NCBI RefSeq assembly: GCF_902459655.1
Contig: NZ_CABPSB010000012.1
Location: 1 to 64,000 of the forward strand
DNA length: 64,000 nucleotides
Origin: Pandoraea anhela
GTDB lineage: Bacteria; Pseudomonadota; Gammaproteobacteria; Burkholderiales; Burkholderiaceae
Direction of reading: 5' to 3'
Below are positions 46,489 to 58,400 of the stretch, in pieces (position 1 is the stretch's first letter; every line of letters begins with the position of its first letter). The notes under the pieces were generated by a model. It was not told the DNA's origin, ran no database searches, and worked only from the letters and a program-made list of their open reading frames with translations. Made by a program: the position numbers and the translations under genes.

Positions 46489-47090
46489 GGGGCGCGCACC
46501 GGGCCGTCCCGGAGATAAAGCGTGAAGCGCACTTGCGCGCTCACGGCGGCGTCGCCGATCGCGTCGCGCTTGAAGTTGATGTCCTGCAAGGCGGCGAACG
46601 GCAGCGTCTTCAGCACTTCAAGGACGAAATGCCAGATGGCATCGTAGTTGCCCTTGAGCGGCAGCACGATCTGGCACGTGGCGACGTGCGCGGCGGTGTC
46701 GTAACCGTACTGGTACTCGCCTTGCTTGAGCGTGAGGCCGTTCTGCTTTGCCAGATCGAAAAACAGCTTGATGTGCAGGTCGTTCTGCCGACGGTTGCCG
46801 AGCGTTTCGAAGAATGCGAGAAGGCCGGCGTCGACAGGCGTCGGCGTCGGCGATGCGCCTGACGGGCGGCGCTTGCCCGTGACCGCTTCGGCGACAGGCG
46901 ACGCCTCGTCGCGCGACAGCGAAAAACCGAACGTGCTGAGTGCGATCAGCGCGCACAGCAAGAGTGCGATTACGCCGGCCCGCGCCGCGCCCATGCGGGC
47001 CAGGGCGACGCGCGCGCGCAGCAGCGGCGCCGTCGGGCGGGCGGGCAGACGCGCGCCGAGCGCCGTCAGTGAGCGGCCGATACCGTCCAT
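46485..47090 (-). CDS. PilO/GspM-like inner-membrane assembly protein
   Basis: The 201-residue protein has one transmembrane segment (AGVIALLLCALIALSTFGF). A periplasmic domain contains the PilO-like pattern LFFDLAKQNGLTLKQGEYQY and LPLKGNYDAIWHFVLEVLKT. GGAGG supports ATG 47090. Its 3' end overlaps the PilP-like gene and its 5' end overlaps the PilN-like gene. A role in the inner-membrane platform is inferred. Confidence 0.68.
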   Translation of the reverse strand: MDGIGRSLTALGARLPARPTAPLLRARVALARMGAARAGVIALLLCALIALSTFGFSLSRDEASPVAEAVTGKRRPSGASPTPTPVDAGLLAFFETLGNRRQNDLHIKLFFDLAKQNGLTLKQGEYQYGYDTAAHVATCQIVLPLKGNYDAIWHFVLEVLKTLPFAALQDINFKRDAIGDAAVSAQVRFTLYLRDGPVRAP

Positions 47091-47629
47091 ACGGCCTCCA
47101 GTACAAAGCGAATGGGACGGTTGATGTCCTGCTCGTTGATTTCGTGATGCGTCAATTGAACGTCGGAAAAGAAGGGCTGCTCGCGCAGCACCCGCAGGTA
47201 GATGATCATTTCGTCGGAGGACGTCGTTTCTGCCGTAATTCGCACGGCATGCCGGTTGACGTCGGGCGCGAGCGAGAGCAGCGCGACGTTCGCCATGGCG
47301 GAGGCGTCGAGTGCGTCGCGCAGTTCGCGCCATGGCAGATTGAGCGTGCGGGCGATGGCGTTGATGGCGTTCGCCTGCGTCACCGGCACCACGATCGGGG
47401 GTGTCGGGGGATGGGCGCGGGCGTGTGCCGCGTCACGTTCTGCGACACGCTGGGCAGCCGCTTGCCGTGCCTGCTCGCGTGCGTAGACCCGATAACCGAG
47501 ACCCCCTGCCGCCGCGGCCATCACGACGGCGAGCGCCAGCACGGCGTACCAGCGCGGCGAGAGCTGTCGTAGTGTGCGCTGCCAGCTACGCGGCGCGAAA
47601 TCGATGGCGATGTGTGTCATGCCTGTCAT
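47066..47629 (-). CDS. PilN-like inner-membrane assembly protein
   Basis: The 187-residue protein begins MTGMTHIAIDFAPRSW, typical of PilN/GspL C-terminal-like proteins. One membrane segment follows (WYAVLALAVVMAAAAGGLGY), then a short coiled coil and a ferredoxin-like periplasmic domain. The ATG at 47629 overlaps the PilM-like stop (ATGA), and GGGAGG lies upstream. The pair PilM-PilN is conserved in type IV pilus and GspL systems. Confidence 0.66.
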   Translation of the reverse strand: MTGMTHIAIDFAPRSWQRTLRQLSPRWYAVLALAVVMAAAAGGLGYRVYAREQARQAAAQRVAERDAAHARAHPPTPPIVVPVTQANAINAIARTLNLPWRELRDALDASAMANVALLSLAPDVNRHAVRITAETTSSDEMIIYLRVLREQPFFSDVQLTHHEINEQDINRPIRFVLEAVWTVSAAH

Positions 47630-48472
47630 ACCAGCGCCCCTCCCGTTGCGAGGATGTCGGTGGCTTGCCAGTCGTGCGCGTCGCGCGGGGCGACCGGCGA
47701 CAGGGCGTTCAGATGCAGGGCGGCGAGCGTGACGCGACCATCGTCCGGTACCGCGCCGCACAGGTGCAGCGTCGTCGTTGGGGCTACGCCCATGAGCATG
47801 GCCGTGCGGCTCAGCGCCTGCGCGAGCCAGTGGACGTCGTGCGTCGCCGGTATCGTCACCTCGTGAATCGCTTGCAGATGCCGTCGTGTGCCGCTTGAGG
47901 CATTCATGCCCCCCATGACGCCTATGACGCCTATGCGCATCAGGTGGTCGTGCATCACGGCAAACCAGCCGGGCGCGCGGCACTGCCGCTGCCAGCGGTT
48001 CCATGCGCTCACGAACTGCGGCGCGATGCTCGTCACCGGAATGCGGCACGCCTGCGCGGTCACGATGAGCGTATCGACGAGCGCGCGCGGTAATGCCGCC
48101 GTGCAGAACGGACGTGCGACCTGCCAGTCCCCCGCGATCTGCCAAGGCTCGGGCGGTTGACCGAAGAGGTTGGCGAAGCGCAGCATGGCGGCGCCCTCGA
48201 TATCGGACAGACGCGTGGCGCCGGCGGGCGGCGTGGTCATCCAAAGCCGTGCGAGGCGGTCGTCGAACACGATATCGAGCGTGGCGCGGCGCAGCGCGTG
48301 AGCGCCAAGCAGCTCGCGCACGGCGTCTTGCACGGCCGGCACGTAGGCGTCGCCGGTGAAGTCGCGCAGCGACGTGGCGCCGAGGACTCGCCATGTCTGC
48401 GTCTTTCGCTCGTGCAGCACCAGACTCGCCGCATCGCGCGACACGCCCAGATGCAAGGATTGCGCGCGCCAA

Positions 48473-48480
<8 letters not shown>
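47626..48480 (-). CDS. PilM-like cytoplasmic protein (divergent)
   Basis: The 284-residue protein has an actin-like character (LHLGVSRDAASLVLHE, TLDIVFDDRLARLW, LRFANLFGQPPEPWQIAGDW) but is divergent and lacks clear nucleotide motifs. Position between gspE and the PilN-like gene suggests a PilM/GspL-cytoplasmic equivalent. A 9-bp duplication in the gene gives IGVIGVMGGM. It overlaps gspE by 8 bp. The identity rests mainly on gene order. Confidence 0.58.
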
Positions 48481-50172
<1,692 letters not shown>

Positions 50173-50176
<4 letters not shown>

Positions 50177-51378
50177 GAGAGATCTCCCGCCAGATCGAAG
50201 ATCGGCATGTAAAGCAGAATCACGATGGCGCCGACAACCAGACCGATGGCCGCCATGAGCACCGGTTCGAACGAGCGCGTGAAGCGGTCGATCCAGCGAT
50301 CGATTTCGCCGTCGTAGAAAGCGGCCGACTGCGTGAGCATCGGACCCATTTCGCCGGTGCGCTCGCCCACGCGCAGCATGCGCAGCGAAATCGGCGTGGT
50401 CAGTCCGGCCGTCTCGAACGCGGTGGACAGCGGCGTGCCGGCGTCGACGCTCGCCGACGCCGCGCCGAGCGCCGCGCGCAGATTGACGGACGCCATGGGC
50501 TGTACGGTGGCGAGTGCGCGCAGGATCGTGATGCCGCCTTCGAGCAGCATGCCGAGCGTGAGATACACGCGCGCCAGTTCATAAATGCGTACGCGCTCAC
50601 GCAGCACGGGAATGCGCGAGAGCAGCAGTACGACGCCGCCACGGCTTTGCAGACGCCGCCAGAGCAGGATCAGTGTCAGCACGATAGCGCCCTGCGCCGC
50701 GAGAAAAAGGGTGGTGTGCGCGCTCACCAGTTGCCCGAAGTCGAGCATGAGTTGCGAGGCGAACGGCAGTTGACGCCCTGCGCCCTGGTACACCTCGGCA
50801 AAGCGCGGCACGACGTACATCATCAGGAAGAAACTCACCGCACCGCCCACCGACATGAGAATGCATGGATAAATGGCAGCGCTCACAACCTTGTTGCGTA
50901 CGCTGTCCACACGTTGCTGATAGTCGACGTAGCGGGCGAGCGACCGTGGCAGGTCGCTCGTGCCCTCGGCCGCCTGCACGATGCCGACGTAAAGGGGCGG
51001 GAAGATGCGCGGTTGCTCGGCGAGCGCGGCGGAAAAGCGTTTGCCCGCCGACAGGCTCTCGAGCAGCCGGTGCAGGCATTCGCGAACACCGGGGTTGCTC
51101 TCCTTCTCGTGCAACGCCTGAAGCGACTCGACGACACCGAGCCCGGCGTTGATAAGGGCGAGCAACTCCTGACTGAAGAGCACCAGCGAGAGCTTCCTGG
51201 CGCTGGCGCCGCCCTTGCGGCTGCCCAGACGAAGCGGCGACATGCGCACGGCGCGCACTTCGCTCACGAAGCGGCCGTCGTCCTGTGCGCGGCGGCGGGC
51301 GTCCTCGGGGCTGTCCGCCTCGATACGAATCGTCTCAATCGTCCCCTGCGGGCCGATCGTGCGAACGTCGAAATGCAT
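50173..51378 (-). CDS. gspF: Type II secretion inner-membrane platform protein GspF
   Basis: The 401-residue protein has three transmembrane segments and two repeated GspF domains. Typical segments are LVLFSQELLALINAGLGVVE, GIVQAAEGTSDLPRSLARYV, RMLRVGERTGEMGPMLTQSA and the final VVGAIVILLYMPIFDL. It recruits GspE and organises the pseudopilus base. It lies 31 bp after gspG and overlaps gspE (ATGA). Confidence 0.94.
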
Positions 51379-51409
51379 GCGTCGGTCGGTGTGGCGACAG
51401 TGTTCGCGC

Positions 51410-51868
51410 TTACTGCGAGACGATGTCGGCGTCGTCGCCGGTGCCGCCGGGCTGGCCGTCGCGGCCGTAGGACATGACTTCGTACTCGCCCTTCGTGGCG
51501 GGCGACGTGTACTGATACGGATGGCCCCACGGGTCGAGCGGAATCGCCTTTTGCAGGTACGGACCGTTCCATGCCTGGCCGGCGGATGTCGGCGCGACCA
51601 TCAGGGCGTTCAGGCCTTCGGCCGTCGTCGGATACCGGCCCACGTCGAGACGGTAGGCGTCGAGCGACTTGGTAAAGGCGTCGATTTGCGCTTTGGCCAC
51701 CGTCACTTCGGATTTTCGCAATTGCGCAAAATACTTCGGCCCCACGTAAGCCGCGAGCAGGCCGATGATCACCACGACCACCAGCAATTCGAGCAGCGTG
51801 AAACCTCGCTGAGCGCGACGTTGACTGAAGGCGGAAGCGCGACGGCGGGCGGACGGGCTGAGTTTCAT
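51410..51868 (-). CDS. gspG: Major pseudopilin GspG
   Basis: The 152-residue protein has the prepilin signal RRAQRG then FTLLELLVVVVIIGLLAAYV (cleavage after Gly22, glutamate +5). The GspG body is clear: YRLDVGRYPTTAEGLNALM, DPWGHPYQY and the final YEVMSYGRDGQPGGTGDDADI with calcium-site acidic residues. It is the first gene of the minus-strand secretion operon, divergent from the giant glycoside hydrolase gene. I chose ATG 51868. Confidence 0.95.
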   Translation of the reverse strand: MKLSPSARRRASAFSQRRAQRGFTLLELLVVVVIIGLLAAYVGPKYFAQLRKSEVTVAKAQIDAFTKSLDAYRLDVGRYPTTAEGLNALMVAPTSAGQAWNGPYLQKAIPLDPWGHPYQYTSPATKGEYEVMSYGRDGQPGGTGDDADIVSQ

Positions 51869-52400
51869 GACGCGTGGGCTCGAAGTGGATATAACGGCGG
51901 ATCGTTCGGCGAAGTCCACGACGCAAACCAAAAAAGCGTCCGAAAATCGACGAGCGCATCCGGGCCGAACACAATGCGGCCGCGAGCATCATCGTGGAAT
52001 TGCGAAGAGGCGGGAAGATGTGAATCCCTCAGCATTGAATTGCAAAAAATTCAGTGCCGAGGCGCGCGAAGAAGACAGGCTTCCGAATGTCTTCGCGCAT
52101 TTACCGGGTGGTGGGTGGTTTGTCCTACAGCGCAAATTTGAGGATTGTTGCGCTGCACCCAAACTTGCCTTGTCGGCGCTGGCGCTGCGGGGATTTCACG
52201 GTTTTGGTGCTTGCGCACTCGGCGTCTCGCGAGGTCGTTCAAATGAAAACGACTAATGACACTCGTGAAAATTTCGCCGCGCAAAGCCAACTTAGTATTG
52301 CGCCCGAAGTGGGTAAGACCACTGTAACTCGTTCGGAGTTCAATCTAACCGTCGACGTTTTTCGAACGCATCTCACGCTTGCTCGGGATGACGGGAGCGA
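51869..52400. other. Divergent promoter region between gspG and the giant glycosidase gene
   Basis: This 532-bp region is less G+C-rich than its neighbours and should contain promoters for both the secretion operon and the giant gene. A 65-codon frame (52243-52440) overlaps the next start and has poor codon style. I see no sure operator or riboswitch. Confidence 0.45.
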
Positions 52401-55400
52401 ATGTTGCACGGGTTCATTCGGAACCACAATGACGAAATGAGAAATCGACACTCATTAGCGTGGACATGCGCCGGGCTTCTGCTCGCGTGGATGTTCCTGA
52501 TGGCGGGCACAGCCACGCCACAGACGAACGCGGGAGCGGCGCCGATACCCATACCGGCGTCAGGACGCGTAAAGATCAATCTCGGAGCCACCCCCTGGAA
52601 GTTCCAGGCAGACGACTCCACTGCCTATGCGCAACCGGGGTTCGACGACTCCGGCTGGAAAAACGTAGGGATTCCGCACTCGATGAACGAGAACAACATG
52701 TTCTCGAACACGCAGAGCGGTGGCGATGTGCCCAACGGGCGCGGCTGGTATCGCAAACACCTCAAGCTCGACAAGTCCTACGCTGGCCGCAAGGTCATCA
52801 TCGAGTTCGAAGGCGCGCACATGGCCGCGCAGGTCTATGTCAACGGCACGCCGGTCAAGGGCAGCAGCGTTCGCAGCCCCGACGCCACGCACGTGGTCGG
52901 CTTCCTGCCGTTCGCCATCGACATCACCAACATGGTGACGGCCGACGGCGTGACCGATAACGTGATCGCGGTACGTGTGGCCGCCAACGGCGACTGGTTC
53001 CAGGATCCGGACTTCTCGGGCGCGTTCCGCTTCGGTCAGGGCGACACGGGTATTTTCCGCCCGGTCTACCTGTACATCACCGATCCGGTGCACATCCCGC
53101 TGAACGACTACCCTGTCATGCAAACGTGGGGGACACACGTCTCGACCGTGAGCATCGACAGCCCGGCCACCGATGGCTCGGGCACGGCGGCGTCGGCGAA
53201 CATCCAGATCGAAACGAACGTGCTCAACGAGTCGGGCGCTGCGCAGACCGCACAGGTCACTACGCAGATCGTCGACGCGTCGGGCAAGGTCGTGCAGCAG
53301 GCGAAGGACGATGTGGTCCTGCCGCCGAACGCCGGCCCGGGTTATCACCCGACGCTCGTTCGCCAGAATCTGGTCGTCGACCACCCGACGCTCTGGTATC
53401 CGAACAACGTGCCGCGTGGCCGCCCGTACATGTACCGTGTGTTCCACATGGTCAGCGTGGGCGGTGTCGTGGTCGATGCGACGGAAAGCCCGCTGGGTAT
53501 CCGCCTGATCACCTGGGATAACAACTTCCCGAGCATCAACGGCTATCCGACCCACCTGTGGGGCGCTTCGGGCCGCTACGACTATCCGGGTCTCGGCACG
53601 GCCGTGCCGGAAGAGCAGCAGTGGCGCGATCTGCGTTTGCTGGCCGATGCCGGCGGCAATCTCTATCGTCCGGGCCACTCGTCGTCGAGCCCCGAATTCC
53701 TCAGCGCGGCCGACGCGTTGGGGATTTTCGTCGTGCAGCCGAGCGGCGACGGCGAAAACGGCTTCAACGAGTGCTACCAGCTCTCGGCGCCGACGGCGGA
53801 TTGCCCGCAGAACAAGATCGACAAGTACGCGCTGAAGCTCGAGCTGCATCGCGACATGATCGTTCGCGACCGCAACAACCCGTCCGTGCTGGCCTGGGAA
53901 GCGAACAACGGCATCATGAACACCTCGTTCGCGCCGCTGCTCGCCGCCATCGGCCGTCAGTGGGATCCGGTCAACACGCGTGCGCAGGCGGACCGTACGC
54001 CGAACGCGCTCAACGGCGACATCCTGAGCTGCTCGCGTCAGGGTTGTGAAGTCGGCGTGAAAAACCAGTTCCCGAACAAGCCGGCCTGGTCCGCCGAATA
54101 CTGGGGTCGTGGCGAGTTCCGCGAGAACTACGACTTCGAAATGGATCAGGTGGCGTCGTTCCTGAACGACTGGCGCAGCGGTGTTCTGGTCAACGCTTTC
54201 GGTATCGCTCACTGGTATCTGGCGGATACGCCGGGTGAAGACAGCTACTACTGGAGCGGCAAGACCTACGATCCGAAGCTCAACCCGACCGGTCCGATGG
54301 TTCGCTCGCTGGGCGAATCGATGACCGACGGCAACCGCTTCCCGCGTCTGCTGTACTACGCGTATCAAGCCGCGTGGACGCCGTTCTCGATCAAGCCGGT
54401 GGTGCACCTTGCCAACACGTGGAACCGCAGCGGTCCGGTGCGCGTGAACGTGTTCAGCAACTGCCCGGCCGTGCGTCTCGTCGTGAACGACGTGGTGCAG
54501 GGCGCCGATCAGAAGCCGAACAACCTCTCGACGTCGACCGACAATTCCGCCGGCACGACCACGGGTCTCGTGGGGCAGGCGCACTGGGATGACGTGGTCG
54601 CCACCAGCGGCCACATCCAGGCGCTGTGCGTGGACGGTTTCGGCGCGCAAGTGACGTACAACGGCAAGGCGGTGCTCGACGAGCAGTTCACGGCCGGCGC
54701 GCCCGATCACATCGTGCTGTCGGTGGTGCCGGAAGTCCTTCGTCCGAACGGTCAGTCGTTCCAGGTCACGGCCAACGGCTCCGACGCCGTGTTCGTGACG
54801 GCGATGGTCGTCGATGCGAAGGGCGTGGTCGTGCCGAACGCTTCGAACCTCATCACGTTCTCGGTCGATAACACGGCGGTCGCAAACTATCGCGGCGGCT
54901 GGGATCACATCGTGACGATGGACAAGCCGGCGAGCTATCACTCGCCGGGCGATCACGAACTCGCCGCCGAAGGCGGTCTGACGCGTATCGCGATTCGCAG
55001 CACGTTCCAGACGGGCCATGTGAACGTCACGGCAACGTCGCCGGGGCTGGGCAGCGGTGCGGTCGGTTACGACGTGCAGCCTGCTGTCGTCGTGCCGGTG
55101 CAAGCCGCCACTTCGGCGCCGCAAATCGTGGTGCAGCCGGCCAGCCAGCAGGTCAGCGTCGGTCAGCCCGCTCACTTCGATGTGACGGTCTCGGGTGCCG
55201 CGCCCATGCAGTTCCAGTGGCAGCGCGACCATCAGGACATCCCGGGTGCGACGAGCAGCAGCCTCGATACGGCCGCCGCGTCGTCTGACGACAATGGCCA
55301 TGTCTACGGCGTGCGCGTGCGCAACGGTGTTGGTGTCGTCACGTCGAACGACGCGGTGCTGTCGGTGATCCCGGCACGCGCGGTGACGATCGATACGCCG

Positions 55401-58400
55401 CCCGCCGCTCAGACGGTGTTCGTCGGCCAGACGGCCACGTTCAGCGTCGCGGTGACCGGCTCGCCGGTGATCGAGTACCAGTGGTTCCGTAACGACGTCG
55501 CCATCGACGGTGCCAAGTCGGCGACCTACACCACCCCGGTGCTGGGTCCGGACGACGACGGCGCGATGTTCAAGGTGTCCGTCAAGAACCCGCTGGCGCA
55601 GGTGACGTCGTCCCCGGTGGCCCTCAAGGTCAACGCGGCGACCGCGCCGACGATCACGACCCCGCCGGCCAACACGGTGGCGATGCTCAACCAGAGCGCG
55701 GCCTTCACGGTCGTGGCAGACGGTTCGAAACCCCTGCATTACCTGTGGAGCGGCCCGACGGGCGTAGTGGGCGGCGACTCGCCGACCCTCACGATCGACG
55801 CCGTCGCCCCGAAGGATCTGGGCAAGTACACGGTGACCGTGTCGAACGCGTCCGGCAAGAGTGTGACGAGCGATCCGGCAACGCTGAGCCAGGCCGCACC
55901 GGGTGTGAACCTGGCGCAGGGCAAGCGCGCGTTCGCCAGCAGCTATCAGGATATTCAAGGCATGCCGGCGAGCAACGTGACCGACGGCAACGTCAGTTCG
56001 CGCTGGAGTTCGGATCAGAAGGATGGCGACAATGCATCGATCACGGTCGACCTCGGCGCGCCGATGCCGATCAACCGCATGATCCTGCGTTGGGAAGCCG
56101 CTTACGCCAGCTCGTATCGCATCGAAGTGTCGAACGACAACGTTCAGTACACGAAGGCCTACGAATCGCCGGCTGGTTTCAGCGGTGGTGTGGACGATTT
56201 CACGTTCCCGCTCGTGACCGCACGCTATGTCCGGATGGTCGGTCAGAAGCGCGCGAGTGCCTACGGTTACTCGCTGTATGAAGTCGAGGTCTACAACGTA
56301 CCGAACTGTAACGACGGCGGTCTTTACACCAACGAACGTTACACGGTGCTCAGCCCGGGCGAGGCGCAGGACAAGGCCAGCACGCTGATCTGGAATCGCA
56401 AGCAGTACGCGACGACGGATCCGAACCACCAGTTCACCCAACTGGCGGCGGCCGACTACTGTGCAGCACAAGGCAAGCGCCTGCCGACGCGCGACGAAGC
56501 ATTGTCGATCGCCGGCAACAACAGCGCCGCGTGCGCCTTCCCGGAGAAGTGGACGACCTGGACGTCGACGCTCCTCACCACCGACCCGCGTCAGGCTTAC
56601 CTGATCACGTCGGCCGGTGAAGACCGTCAGGGTCTGATCGACAACGCGCCGGGCTGGGTGCTGTGCGTGGCGGGTACGGCGCAAGTGACGCCGCCGACGG
56701 TGACGGTGCAGCCGGCTGACGTGAGCGCAACGCGCGGTACGTCGGCACACTTCGGCCTCGGTATCAACGGCTCGGTTCCGCTCACGTTCAAGTGGTATCG
56801 CGTGGCGAAGGCGGGCGAGACCTCGGATACGCTGGTCTACACGTCGTCGGAGCCGATCTACGACACGCCGGCGCTCAAGCAGGAAGATGACGGCACGCAG
56901 TTCTACGTCATCGCCAGCAACGCCGCGGGCAGCGTCACGAGCCAGAAGTTCAAGCTCACGGTCACGGCACCCCAGCAGAATCCGGGCGGCAACGACCCGC
57001 AAGTGCCGCCGCCGACGATCGTCACGCCGCCGGTGAGCCAGTCGGCATCCATTGGCAAGACGGCAACGTTTACGGTCAGCGCGACCGGCAACGGCACGCT
57101 GTCGTACCAGTGGTACCGCGATGGCGCGCTGATCGACGGCGCCGTGTCGGCGAGCTACACCACGCCGGCCGTCAAGCTGGAGGACAACGGTGCGCAATTC
57201 ACCGTGCTTGTCAGCGCCGGCGGTGCAAGCAAGCTGAGCGACGGTGCAACGCTCAATGTCGTGGATGGCGTGCCGTCCAACGACACGAACCTGGCGCTGA
57301 ACAAGACGGTGACGTCGACGCCGGTGGAAAACCCGAACTTCGGTGCTGCCACCAACGTGAACGATGGCGACATCAACACGCGCTGGTCGTCGCTGTTCCT
57401 GGACAACCCGGACGCCGACAAGGCCAACATCACGATCGACCTCGGTAAGTCGCAAGCGGTCAATCTGGTGCGCCTGAAGTGGGAGCGCGCTTATGGCAAG
57501 CAGTATCTGATTCAGGTCTCCGACACCGGCAACGATGGTGACTGGAAGACGGTCTACACCCAGAATACGGGCCGTGGCGGTACGGAAAACCTGTCGTTCC
57601 AGACGGTCTCCGCCCGTTATGTCCGCATGCAGGGTGTGAAGCGTGCAACGGAGTACGGCTTCTCGCTGTTCGAGTTCGAAGTCTATGGTCCGCAACTGAG
57701 TTTCGATCAGCAGCCGCAGCCGCAAACCGTGCAAGTGGGCCAGTCGGCACACTTCTCGGTGTCGGTGATCGGTGCGTCGAACCTGTCGTACACGTGGTTC
57801 CGTAACGGCCAGCAAGTGGCGGTGACGGCCAACCCGTCGTACGACACGCCGGCGGCAACGCTGGCCGACGACGGTGCGCAGTACGGTGTGGTGGCCGATG
57901 ACGGTAACTCGAACATCACCAGCGCGCCGGCGAAGCTGACGGTCACCCCGGCGCCGGTCGGTGGTGGTAATGGCAACACCGGTGTCCCGCCGCAAGGCGG
58001 CACCGGTGACGGTGGCAATGGTGGTAATGGCGGTAATGGTGGCAACGGTAGCGACGGCAACAACGGCGCTACCGCTGTGAACCTGGCACTTGGCAAGCGA
58101 GTTTCCGCCAGCGGTGCCGAAAACCCGCAGGGCACGCCTGCGACCAACGCGGTCGACGGCAACGCCGACTCGCGCTGGTCGTCGGACTTCAACGACAACG
58201 CATGGATCGCCGTCGATCTGGGTGCCCCTACCCAGATCTCGGAAGTTCAGTTGCGTTGGGAGCGTGCTTACGGCGCTGCGTACGAGATCCAGGTCTCGGA
58301 CGATGGCAACACGTGGCGTAAGGTCGGCGGCCAGTCCGCCGGACAGGGGGGCACGGAGCAGGTGTCGTTCGCGCCGCTCACCACGCGCTTCGTGCGCATG

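Noticed and set aside
52243-52440. A 65-codon plus-strand frame before the giant gene
   Set aside because: It overlaps the giant gene start, has no family resemblance and codon use unlike its neighbours; a leader peptide cannot be excluded but is unsupported.
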